DNA from: Conidiobolus incongruus B7586
Lineage: Eukaryota > Entomophthoromycota > Entomophthoromycetes > Entomophthorales > Conidiobolaceae
Length of the DNA stretch: 36,033 nt
Reading direction: 5' to 3'
Assembly: GCA_000697335.1 (NCBI GenBank)
Contig: JNEM01014153.1
Location: forward strand, 1-36,033
Shown: piece by piece, positions 1 through 9,943 of the stretch
How the letters are laid out: the number at the start of each line of letters is the position of its first letter
Numbering within the stretch: the first letter of the stretch is position 1
Notes under the pieces: model-generated
The model's input: only the letters and a program-made list of their open reading frames with translations
What the model was told of the DNA's origin: nothing
Database searches by the model: none
Made by a program: the position numbers and the translations under genes

Positions 1-918
1 GTGGATCGTGTTGCTCTTGTTTCTGATGCTGGTTACCTTGCCCAAGCTGGCTATGGACCCAGTACCAATTTGTTAGAGCTTTTATTGAATTTCCGTGACG
101 AAGAAGAATATGTCGTCTGGAGAGAAATTTCTAACCAATTGTCTAGCTTAGTCTCGGTCTGGTTTGAACAGCCTGAGGAGGTTCAAGAATTATTGAAGAA
201 ATACCGCTTGAAACTCTTTTCAGGAATTGCCAACAAACTCGGCTGGGAATCTCAATCTACTGACAAACCATCCACTCCTATGCTCCGTGCTCTTGCAATT
301 GCTAATGCTGGTAAGGCTGGTGATGCTTCTATTGTTTCTGAAGCCAGATCTCGCTTCAAGCGTTTTATTGAAGGTGATAAATCTGCTATACCATCCGATT
401 TGAAATTTTCTGTTTACCAAATTGTGTTGCACCATGGTGGTAAGGAAGAATATGATGCCATCAAGAAGATTTACTTGGAAACTACTGCTACCGATCAAAA
501 GCTTATTGCTTTGGCTGCTCTCGGTACTACTCCTCATCCTGAATTAATCCAAGAAACTCTCCAATTCAGCTTATCGGACCATGTTCGCTCTCAAGATTTA
601 TCTCGTGTCTTTATTTACTGCGGTTCCAATATCAAGAGTCGTCGCTTAACATGGAGTTTCACTAAATCTCATTGGGGAATTCTTGAAGCTAATTTCTCAC
701 AATCATTATCTTCGTTGAATCATATCATCAAATCCAGCGTTGGTGGACTCAGCCAACAGAGCGACATCGACGATATTAAGCAGTTCTTCGATGGCAAGGA
801 TACTAAGGCTTTCAACATGAGCTTGAATCAAGCTCTTGAAAGTGTCTCTATTAATTCTAAATGGCTTGAAAGAGATGCTGAAAACGTTCGTAATTGGCTT
901 GAAGCTAATATTGCCTAA
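1..918 (+). CDS. M1-family aminopeptidase (Aap1/Ape2/PSA type), C-terminal part
   Basis: This is the last 305 codons of a zinc aminopeptidase of family M1 (puromycin-sensitive aminopeptidase / yeast Aap1-Ape2 group), which trims N-terminal residues from peptides, usually in the cytosol. Only the helical C-terminal (ERAP1_C-like) domain is in the window. It opens with DRVALVSDAGYLAQAGYG, the usual start of that domain, and continues with the typical helical repeats to WLEANIA and a TAA stop. The catalytic HEXXH-E part lies upstream of the window, so activity cannot be judged here. The frame is open from base 1 with no visible intron, and codon use is richer in GC than the flanks. Full-length relatives are about 850-980 residues, so roughly two thirds is missing because of the window edge, not because the gene is broken. 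The family call is firm; the exact paralogue is not. Confidence 0.93.
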   Translation: MDRVALVSDAGYLAQAGYGPSTNLLELLLNFRDEEEYVVWREISNQLSSLVSVWFEQPEEVQELLKKYRLKLFSGIANKLGWESQSTDKPSTPMLRALAIANAGKAGDASIVSEARSRFKRFIEGDKSAIPSDLKFSVYQIVLHHGGKEEYDAIKKIYLETTATDQKLIALAALGTTPHPELIQETLQFSLSDHVRSQDLSRVFIYCGSNIKSRRLTWSFTKSHWGILEANFSQSLSSLNHIIKSSVGGLSQQSDIDDIKQFFDGKDTKAFNMSLNQALESVSINSKWLERDAENVRNWLEANIA

Positions 919-3900
919 ATCCACTTGTTAATTCCCGATATACGATTTTATTATCATTTACCTTATCTGTTTTCATATGCTCTAATTTCAAATTTATTTG
1001 GATTAAAAAAGTTTGTTAATTTCAAATTATTTGATTTATATTACTTATATTAATTTTAATGTACTTTAGAACTTTTTATATGTTATTTATTGCTCTGAAT
1101 ATGCATTTTCAAACCAATAAATCTAAATTCAGATTAAAACTTTCTTTATTATCCCTCTGATTATAATTGTCATTATTTAACATTCTCCAGATTCATTGAA
1201 TATGAAATTTTCTTCAAATTAATGAATAATGAGTTTTAATATATTGAATATTTCTTGACCAAAATTAATTGCTGATTTATTTTAAATAGTTGTCCTTTTG
1301 ATGTATTGCTTAAAAGTTTTCATTCAAATTTGTTATTTCTTGTACATAAAATAAGTAAAATTATATTATTGTATCGTTTGTATATAAAGGTAATAAATAT
1401 ATACTATCAGTATCTTTGATAATTTTGAGTAAATTATAATAAATATTCAAATCACTTAACGATTAATCATCTAGTTAATACCATTGGTATATTAAAATAA
1501 AGGATTATTATTGATCATACACGAAAATTATTTAATAATTTTAAAATGAGAAAAAAAATATAATATAGTTGTAATTATATGCATATACTTTGTTGAAGAC
1601 TACTTTAATAACAATAATTATATTCTTAATCAAATTTTGAATAAAATTAATAATATTATGTGGTAGAAATATAATGAAAAGTTGAAATTATATATTCGAT
1701 TTATTAAATTGCAATATCACTATACTATAATTTTGTTTTAACTATAATTCGTCATCAATTAAAAATTTTTTAAATACCATATATTTTATGTCAAATTAAA
1801 TATTCATCAATATTTAACTGAGTATACCTTTGCAAATTTAAAAAATGATAAAAATATCAGCATATTACTTTCTTATCAATAGTATCTTTTTTCATTAAGC
1901 ATTTCTTAATATAAATCATTTTCATTATTCAATATTAACTCTTTTATTGCTAATATTTGCATTTGACCAAATTTTCAAATTTAAAAATTTCAAAATATAA
2001 TTAAATTGTCTCATTTAATATTTCAAAAGTAATTAAAAATCTTATTAATATTTATTTTTTAACAGTGTTATATAACTATTTATTTTATATACATTTCTTA
2101 ATATCATTAAAAAAATTAAATTTTAAAATTTTTTTTTATTCAATTCAAATATTGACCAAGATATTATCTTAATTGTGTTATACAAATCTTTTTAAATTAA
2201 TATTTAAATCGTTTTGTCAGGATATTATTTATTAACTTGGATATAATTCAAGTATTGAAATAAGCAAATGCAACATAATTTATTATTATTTGATCCATGT
2301 TTAATGAAAAAATGTTACGATTTCCTCTTGATGGGTCGATTCATTTTTGATATATTAATATTCAATATATATAGAAAATTTATCTTGTTAACTATTCATG
2401 AAATTATAATCAAAATTTTACTACTATCTAAGTTTGACAGTATATTTATTTATTATTTACAATTGGACAATGTTTCCTTGATTGGATTTCATGTCAAAAT
2501 TCTCAGATTAGATATAAAAGTATCAATAAAGATCACGAACAAATTGATTTCATTTAAATGTAAATAATATAATGAATTATTGATTTATATTAAAATAAAC
2601 GCAAAATTTAATTTAATTTAATTAATTCCAAATAATACTCTGTAATGTTAAAATTGTGCCTTATATTTAAAATTTCGCATTTATAACTTTTAAATGCTTA
2701 AATAATAATATAGTTTCATGTATTTGTTGTCACGATTTATAACTTTATCAATGATTATTTAGTAAGTATAATATAATTTCAATTAGTTTTAATATTGAAT
2801 TATATTTAATAATAATTATATAATTATGATAAGGAATTTTTATAAAAATAATCAAACATTGTAGTGTTAGCTATATTAATTAAAAAAGTAAGGTAATATA
2901 TTATTGAAAAAGCTATATTTACAAAGGTTATAAATATCTCATATAAAATTCTTTAATTTCATTTCAATATGTACTTGAATATTTATTCTTACTGTATCCA
3001 ATCTGATTAGTTTTTTAAATTGAGGCTTCAATTTCAGTATAATTTTTGAACTTTAAACAAAACAATGTTCATTATATTGGATATTACCCAATATAAACTG
3101 TAATAAAATGAAATCACCAGCATATAAAAAACACTGCAATATTAAATTATGAAAAAGTTGATACTTCTATCATATGATTAATGAAGCATACCAATACTCG
3201 TAAAATGATCTGTAGCTCTGAATAATTGTTTGGTAAATTGCTATTTGAAATTGAGTTGCATAGAATTAGCCTTTCTAACGAAAAGGTAATGTTCTATATT
3301 GCCAAGCATACTGAGTAATTTTCAATTAATCAGAAATATTATTAATTATTTGTGATTTGTCTTCAAAAAATTATTCTATAATTTTAATCAATATATTTTT
3401 TATTTCAAATAAAATTAAATTTGAGGATATTTGGTAATAATTGATGATTGATTATAATTAAATTAAATTAAATTTACGAAAAGTATAATAATTTAATAAA
3501 TAATCCTAAAATAATAAATATGATAATCCTTGGTGTTTTTTGAATCCTAATATAACTAATAATATTTAGACTTAAAAAGACTAAAATTTTTGTAAATTTT
3601 GATTTATTCAAAAAGTAACCGTGAAAAGTCAAGTACTTCCAAATTTGGAATTGACCTAATTTAAATTCTATTTAGTTTGTGTCATTAATTCAAAATGAAA
3701 TTATTAGCTCAAAAAATCCCAAAAAAAATGAATTCTTACCAATAATCATTTAATAATCAGTCTCCAGATTTCCCAGTTAATTAATTTAAATAGATGAGAA
3801 ATTAACAATATGTGAATAAAATATAAGATTATCCGCTAAAAATAACAATAGTATGAATATTTGATGATATATTAGTATTTGGAATTGGTGTTAGAATAAT

Positions 3901-4199
3901 ATTGTTGATTTAAAATTGACTAATGTTTCGAATATCATAGATAATTGACTTTTTGGGACTAGTCAATAGGTTAGATTTTTGGAATTGTAAATATACTTAA
4001 ATTTAGAGGATTGAATAGAATTTGAAGGATGTATGACTTTTGGGCTTGGTATTACGTTTAATCTTAGTAGTTTTGAGCCAATAGTATTCTGATAATTTCT
4101 TAACTTCCCCCTTGAACTTAGAAGTGAGTGAGGGTCCAATCTGGAATGTGATTGGTGCATTACAATTCAATTCAGTTTAGGCGATTGCCAAAAGTTTAA
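919..4199. other. AT-rich intergenic spacer
   Basis: About 3.3 kb of very AT-rich DNA with dense stops in all frames. A 99-codon ATG frame at 2268-2567 is built of I, L, F, K, N and Y codons and resembles nothing I recognise, so I treat it as chance. I see no tRNA-like A/B boxes, tandem repeats or exon with coding-like base use. The terminator of the upstream aminopeptidase gene must lie near the start, but no single polyadenylation signal stands out. Confidence 0.7.
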
Positions 4200-4680
4200 T
4201 TTTATATTAAATATAGGAGATTGACATGCAGTAGTTGAAAGAGAAAAGCAATTGTGCTGCCCCACCTCTTCTCCCACATCGTGTGCACTTAGATACTGGG
4301 GTAGACAACAATGTCATTGGTACCAGGATATTGGATCGGATTGAGTGTAACCAGCGTTTAGCTTGTACGATTGAGCAAAATGGCTTAGATTTAATATGCC
4401 TTGATCCATTGAAACCAATTTATATGAAATTAAAACATTGGCTAAAATGAACAATTCTGATCTCATAATCCAGCAACAGTCATGCATTCAGACAGATTCG
4501 ATGTTAAAATGACGATGAATGAAATCTTAGGATTAGCTGCGATAAAGCTAATACCCCTTAACAGCGGGTTCCAACCATCAGAAGACAATATTTAGGGGTG
4601 TTCAGAATGGATTCAGGAATGAAGAATAATTCCAAATGTGTCTGGGGAGGGGAATCGGATGATCAATGTAAAAACTAAGA
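4200..4680 (+). mobile_element. Fossil of an LTR-retroelement (retropepsin-like fragment)
   Basis: A stretch visibly richer in GC than its surroundings. At about 4235-4450 the + strand encodes a retropepsin-like segment with the motif LDTGVDNNVIGTRIL, which fits the aspartic-protease active-site pattern (hydrophobic-D-T/S-G-A-x-x-x-x-I) of Ty3/gypsy-type or related retroelement polyproteins. A further short open run at about 4474-4590 may belong to the same element but has no recognisable domain. No long terminal repeats or reverse transcriptase remain in view. It is a broken, old and isolated remnant. The family assignment rests on one short motif. Confidence 0.45.
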
Positions 4681-4915
4681 ATCATTTTGATTAAATTCCA
4701 CTTCTCTTCTCTTGATTTTTTTTTCTTCATTCAAAGGGGGTTCAAATATTTAATTTAATCATATAAGCTATTTCTTATCATTTCTCTTTGATATCTTTTA
4801 AGCTTTGGGCATTGAAATAGCTTTATTTTAATTGTATTATATATCTATTAAATATACAGCTTCACTTTTAATTTTTGTTTATTTGTTTATTTTTATTTAA
4901 ATTATTACTTCTATT

Positions 4916-6058
4916 ATGACCACAGAAAATCCAGTGGCAGCACTCGTGACTCAAGTGCCCAACCCTTCAGAAACTAATACTACAACAACTATTGTCTCAC
5001 CCACTATCAATGAAAAACAAGAAGAGTTTCTCAACAATCAGCCTATATCAGGTAAACCGATTTATTACCCACTTATTAATTTATATATTCATATAGTTCT
5101 ATATCTAGAAAAAGCTTCTCCTCAATATAAGCCCGAAAGTATTAAAGAAAAGCCACCAATGAAATCGGCAAATAAAGCTAAAAAGAAATTTTGGTCCAAA
5201 ATTTTGTGTTTTCAATGTGGTTCTAAACAAATATTAGAAGAAATACAGAGTACTGGTAACGAAACAGGCGCTGTTAAAGATACTCCCACTTTAGAGAAAC
5301 CTATAAATAATACAGTCAATGAAATTAATCCAGATCTCAACCCCATAACTTCCGTCAACAGTTCACCTCCCCCTTCTTCTACCGTCGTTGCTCCCAGTCC
5401 AACGACACCTACAACGGTTAAGAGATCTTCTAATGTGATTATATATATCATTTTTCATTTATTCAATATTAATAATCTAATTCTACTTTAGATACCCAAA
5501 AAGTATCTTCTGGATCCCATTGCACCCAAACACCAAGGCATGAAATGTTTAGTATTAGATTTAGACGAAACTCTCGTGCACTCTTCCTTCAAATTAATTG
5601 ATCAGCCTGACTATATCGTCCCTGTGGAAATTGAAAACCAAATTCATAACGTTTATGTCGCCAAACGACCCGGCGTCGACGAATTTCTGCGCGAAGTAGG
5701 TAAACTATACGAAGTTGTAGTATTCACTGCTAGTTTATCCAAATATGCCGACCCCGTCTTGGATATGCTCGATAAGGACGGTGTAGTGGCTCATAGATTG
5801 TTCAGAGAGAGTTGTTTCCTTCATAAAGGGAACTACGTGAAAGATTTGAGTCAATTGGGTAGAGATTTGTCCCAGACACTCATTATTGATAACTCTCCAG
5901 CAAGTTATATATTCCATCCAGGTAATGCTGTCCCGATTAGCTCATGGTTTAATGATATGCATGATACTGAATTATTGGATCTCATACCCTTCTTAACCGA
6001 CCTTTCCAAAGTGGACGATGTAGTGAAAGTACTGGACAATTTCCATTCTGAAGGATAA
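4916..6058 (+). CDS. Psr1/SCP-type CTD phosphatase (HAD family)
   Basis: Coding exons 4916-5051, 5109-5434 and 5492-6058 give 342 residues. The C-terminal domain is an FCP1/SCP-like HAD phosphatase: DLDET at residues 177-181 supplies the catalytic aspartates (DxDxT), followed by the family segments [44 protein letters not shown] and IIDNSPASY. It is closest to yeast Psr1/Psr2 and animal CTDSP1-type enzymes, which dephosphorylate phosphoserine/threonine. The N-terminal half is Ser/Thr/Pro-rich and low in conservation. It contains a basic patch followed by CFQC (residues 79-82), where SCP and Psr proteins carry cysteines thought to be palmitoylated, so membrane attachment is likely but inferred. 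Both introns are 57 nt; the second has a GTGATT donor. The first has no in-frame stop, so the gene could be mis-read as one exon there. ATG 4916 is the first in-frame methionine. Confidence 0.92.
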
Positions 6059-6439
6059 TCTTTCATCTGTTACTAATTCCTTCCAATCAATGTTGTATAA
6101 TTTTAATCATCTTTCCGGAGCTGGTTCAATTCATAGCAATTTGTAAATTATTGAACTTTTAACCACACATTTAACAATAGTGATTAATAGTTCATTTTTC
6201 AAATTCTTAACCAGAAATTGATCCATTCTCCCAACGCTCCATCATATTAAATATTATTGAATATATATAACCCCCACCACTAATTAATTTTTTTCACCAC
6301 GCTACACTTCCATCATTAATCATCATCATACTACTAGGTCACTAACTTATCTAAAAACTCCAGCTTATTCTTTTTTATTTCATTTTTAACAATTGCCAAA
6401 AAATAAAAACTAATCTTCAAGATATTGTTTTATTCAATT
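6059..6439. other. Intergenic spacer between convergent genes
   Basis: AT-rich 3' flank shared by the convergent phosphatase gene (+) and the small DUF5522-like frame (-). It has pyrimidine-rich patches near 6230-6320 but no open frame or RNA gene that I can recognise. Confidence 0.6.
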
Positions 6440-6616
6440 TTACTTTTTCTTGTGTAACTTGATCGAGTATTCCGACATTTTTATACTCTTAGAGACAGCG
6501 TCTCTACTCTTACTTGAATAGCAGTATCCCCTCTTCAAGTGTACTAATTCTGTGTTTACAAAGTAACCGGTATCAGGATCTTCGGAGTGTAATTCATTAT
6601 TATGAATAACAGTCAT
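6440..6616 (-). CDS. Small DUF5522-like protein lacking its Cys/His motif
   Basis: A 58-codon frame from ATG 6616 to TAA 6440, too short for many gene finders. Its middle reads DPDTGYFVNTELVHLKRGYC, closely matching the small DUF5522 family, whose members read roughly G-Y-x-V-x-T-x-x-x-H-L-K-R-G-Y-C-C-G-x-x-C-R-H-C-P-Y. Here the residues after KRGYC are YSSKSRDAVSK: the same length as the family motif, with Arg and the flanking Lys kept, but the remaining cysteines and the histidine replaced by other residues without a frameshift. The family is of unknown function and its cysteines look metal-binding. It may be a diverged paralogue, a gene losing function, or the last exon of a longer gene; no upstream exon is obvious. 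Homology is judged from memory of the family, so confidence is moderate. Confidence 0.5.
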   Translation of the reverse strand: MTVIHNNELHSEDPDTGYFVNTELVHLKRGYCYSSKSRDAVSKSIKMSEYSIKLHKKK

Positions 6617-7075
6617 AAATGATATGATATATGTGTTAGTTGAGATAATTACTTTGGCTTTTTCATTGTGAATTGATTTTCATTTTGGCTCTTCTTTCAT
6701 CATGGATAAAGTTTTCAAAATCAATTTTAATCTAATTGGTTTGAAATCTCATTCAAGTATCAATTCAAATTGATACTATTAATTTATATTGAGTGATATT
6801 ATAAATACTTTTATTAAATGGATTGGTGTTTAATATTGTTATGGGATCGAAAATTGAATAGATAGAGGTGCACATTATCTGATATATAGATTGTTGTGAT
6901 TAATATAAAAGATTAGCATATAGTTTCAATAAAGAGTGAATTATCAAATGAATTTAAAGTGACTTGGATCCATAATAAACTTGAGGTGAATCGAGATAAA
7001 GTGGATTCTGATTTTTTTTATTCAATAATTTGAAGGAAATAGAAAAAACTTTGAAATGCTAAATTACTATGACTA
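6617..7075. other. Intergenic spacer
   Basis: AT-rich DNA downstream of the THOC3-like gene (-) and upstream of the small DUF5522-like frame (-). Several very short ATG frames occur on the minus strand at about 6650-6705, each closed within a few codons. No feature is recognised. Confidence 0.55.
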
Positions 7076-8101
7076 TTAATGTCTCGAATTCGCTAAAAAT
7101 TTGTCCAAATCGAATAAAAATACAATGCCAGTAGGATTGTCGTCACCCTCGATGTAATCTCCAACACATGCTAAGATATTCTTTTTCAAGTGCCAATTGA
7201 GACTATTGAGTTCGTTCAGTGTTTCTAATTCGCCAACTAACTCGCCAGAATACGTGTTGTATATATAAACTGTGGATTGGCGTGAGCACATTGCCAGGTA
7301 TTTGCCGTCGTAATTGAATTTAACAGATCTAACTGTTAGATCCAAGTCTGAATAGGTTGCCACTACTGTTAAAGTACGTAAATCGATTAAACTGGCTGTC
7401 GAGTCCGCAGTCCCTACACACACGTAATTACCTGAAGGATGTAAGTCTAAAGAATTACAAGTAGACGAACTGATTCTGATCGATGCGACAAATTCGAAGT
7501 TCTCCATATTAAAAAAGTGTACATAACCATTATTACTAGCAATAATTATTTTTTTAAGATCTTTAGTCAATGTGAATTGATTGATCTGAGTGGTAGAATT
7601 AAGTTGTTCAGTGGCTGGTAATTGAAAAGTAGATTCCTTCGTCCTAGTTTCATAATTGATCAAGGTCAATTTGTCAGATTTATCCCCAACCAAAATTAAT
7701 TTTCCGTCGCGACTCCAATGCAAATGTACTAATTCGCGTTCCAAGTTCATTTCGAATAAAATTTTCTTGTCGAGTACATTCCACACTATTAAACGCTTAT
7801 CGGCAGAAATAGATGCTAAAATCTTCATCGAATCCGGATGCCATCGAATATCCTCAACGGAATTTGAGTGTTCTAGAGTGTACGATGTGCGATAATCTTG
7901 TTTGATTTCCCATACTCGAATCTTATTGGAACTATCGCCAATTGCCAGTCGCGTGCCATGGAGATTGTAAGCAACGCACAATACTGGATTATCCAAGTGT
8001 ACTTTACTGATCCAAGGTTCCGACTCTTCCTGAACGAATTCGTATTTTTTGTCCCCATGCATTCCGTTCACCTTATCGGCGTGACCATTACGATTAGACA
8101 T
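7076..8101 (-). CDS. THO complex subunit 3 (THOC3/Tex1), WD40 protein
   Basis: A single-exon gene of 341 residues on the minus strand, ATG 8101 to TAA 7076. It is a WD40 beta-propeller across nearly its whole length; recognisable blades include VLCVAYNLHGTRLAIGDS/IRVWEI, SVEDIRWHPDSMKILASIS/LIVWNV, VHLHWSRDGKLILVGD, TCNSLDLHPSGNYVCVGTAD/ASLIDL and VRSVKFNYDGKYLAMCS/VYIYNT. The order and the ending (LNSLNWHLKKNILACVGD, then GIVFLFDLDKF) match THOC3/Tex1, the WD40 subunit of the THO/TREX complex that couples transcription to mRNA export in the nucleus. The length fits the family (about 350). The N-terminal 25 residues are polar and unstructured. No intron is needed. The main alternative is another small WD40 protein, but the blade sequences favour THOC3. 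Confidence 0.88.
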   Translation of the reverse strand: MSNRNGHADKVNGMHGDKKYEFVQEESEPWISKVHLDNPVLCVAYNLHGTRLAIGDSSNKIRVWEIKQDYRTSYTLEHSNSVEDIRWHPDSMKILASISADKRLIVWNVLDKKILFEMNLERELVHLHWSRDGKLILVGDKSDKLTLINYETRTKESTFQLPATEQLNSTTQINQFTLTKDLKKIIIASNNGYVHFFNMENFEFVASIRISSSTCNSLDLHPSGNYVCVGTADSTASLIDLRTLTVVATYSDLDLTVRSVKFNYDGKYLAMCSRQSTVYIYNTYSGELVGELETLNELNSLNWHLKKNILACVGDYIEGDDNPTGIVFLFDLDKFLANSRH

Positions 8102-8722
8102 TTTTTATAAATTTTGAATCCAGTAAAGCTATAATTAGTATTCTATTAAATAAAATAAACGAAGGAATATTTTAAATTATTTACAAATAAATACAATTGT
8201 TTAAATTAATAAGTTTTAATTGCTAAAATGACTAGTAATTATATATTCAATCTATTAATTTAATTAAAAATTCAAAATCAATTTTTTGATTTAATTATTA
8301 TGGGATAATACTAATTATTATTTTATCCAAATTAAGTATTTGGTTAACAATATAATCAAATGATATAATATTAGTATCATAAAATAACTTATATATTATA
8401 AATAAAGGATATATAAGCCTATTTTAAAAATAAATCTATAGGTTATATAATTATCGAAATACTATTATTTCCACACTTAATGAAAATAATAAAATGAAAC
8501 CATTTTATTAACTAAATCTAATTTTCAATACAAGGTCATTAGCTTTTTGATTTAAATTTTAAACATGATCTAGTTTTTAAAATAATGAAAATGACAAACA
8601 AAATTTAGGATCAATGCAAGTTCTATTTGCACCAGATAATAACATAAGAATTAAAAAGAACTAAATCATTGTAAAAAGCTGCAAAATAATGTTAATATGA
8701 TTCATGATATTTAATTGATTAA
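8102..8722. other. Intergenic spacer
   Basis: AT-rich region between two minus-strand genes: the promoter side of the THOC3-like gene and the 3' flank of the PDK1-like kinase gene. No coding frame, RNA gene or clear promoter element was recognised. Confidence 0.6.
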
Positions 8723-9918
8723 TTAAGAGAAAAAATCATCAGAATCGGATGCATCATCTCCCAACTTTGGAGGAGGTATATTCATAGGAGGAGGAGTTTG
8801 TTTGTGTAAAGTGTCAAAATTAATTTCAGCAAATAATGAATGAGCTTTAAATTCTTCAAAATTTTTGTAACCTAGTCGGGATTTCGGATTTCTCACCTAT
8901 AACACAATTCATTAATAAATACTAAAAAAATAATAGTATAGAAACTTACTAGGAGTTGATTAATAAAAGATTTACAATTCTCTTCTAAATCGTCAGGAAT
9001 CGTAAATCTTAAATTGATGATATTTTGGAAGGTTTGATAATCGTTGGAACCTTTGAAAACAAGCTCACCCACCATCATTCTGTAAGCAATACATCCAATC
9101 GCCCATAAATCGGTACTGCGATCCACTACCTTGTCTTTAAGGAGTTCGGGACTCACGAAACATGCTGATCCTACAAATGAAGAAGTTGATTCTAAATTGA
9201 TAAATTAATATCAATGTAATATATTTAATAAAAATGAGCATTACCTTTTTTCGTAGCATCTTCATTCACTTGATCATCTTTAGACGAAAGAATTTTCGCA
9301 CTGCCAAAATCAGTCAATCTCAAATGAAATTTATCATCTAATAAAATATTTTCAGGTTTTAAATCTCTATGAATTACCCCTTTAGAATGCATATAATTTA
9401 CAACGGATACCAATTCAGCAAGGTAGAATTGAATACAGTTTAGAGGTAAAGTTCTCAGCTAGAAAATCATTAATAATATATCAGTATATAATCAAAAAAC
9501 TAATTACTTTAATCAAATAATACAACAAATCTCCATTGGGTAAAAAATCCAAAACAAAGTACAAATTTCTCGTATCTTGAAATGTATAGTGTAATTTCAC
9601 CAAATTAGGATGTCGGCACAACTTGGTCAAACATTCCTTTTCCACATTCACATATTTCGTCTTCTTCTCGCGTACTATAAACGCTTTGCTTAGGATTTTT
9701 ACAGCGAAGACTTTGGAGTTGAAAATTTCTGTAGCTTGAACAACCTTGGGATTTTATTAGTAAATCTAATAATTGGATATTGTTAATGTGTTTACTTTAG
9801 AATAGGATCCTTCTCCGATTATTTTACCAAATTCGAAATCCTCTCTTGTTCTTTTTCTCAATGGATTATTATTAGTATTGGATGATGATGTTGTTGTTGA
9901 TGGCAATTCTGAACTCAT
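8723..9918 (-). CDS. PDK1-type protein kinase (PDK1/Pkh family)
   Basis: Minus-strand exons 9918-9796, 9744-9508, 9458-9245, 9191-8950 and 8896-8723 give 329 residues; introns are 51, 49, 53 and 53 nt. The kinase domain fills residues about 30-300: glycine loop IGEGSYSKV, ATP lysine in FAVKIL (K57), HRDLKPEN (D152), DFG (D170-G172), and the PDK1-style activation loop TSSFVGSACFVSPELL with S196 at the place of human PDK1 S241. PDK1/Pkh kinases phosphorylate the activation loops of AGC kinases at or near the plasma membrane. The protein stops about 30 residues after the kinase domain with an acidic tail (DDASDSDDFFS) and has no PH domain, so lipid targeting must differ from animals; yeast Pkh kinases also lack one. 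The third intron has two possible in-frame acceptors 21 nt apart; the upstream one is chosen because it restores the conserved SFVG segment. An overlapping upstream ATG frame starts at 9943. Confidence 0.93.
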
Positions 9919-9943
9919 TGTTTTTAATTTTGTTATTATCCAT
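9872..9943 (-). promoter_or_regulatory. Overlapping upstream ATG frame of the PDK1-like gene
   Basis: An ATG at 9943 (G at -3 and G at +4, a good context) opens a 23-codon frame that runs past the kinase start codon at 9918 in another frame and ends at TAA 9872. If the transcript begins upstream of 9943, this frame would lower initiation at the kinase ATG. Whether the leader includes it is unknown. Confidence 0.35.

Noticed and set aside
2268-2567. 99-codon ATG frame in the first long spacer
   Set aside because: Composed almost only of AT-rich codons, with no domain, no coding-like base use and no splice context; expected by chance in such DNA.
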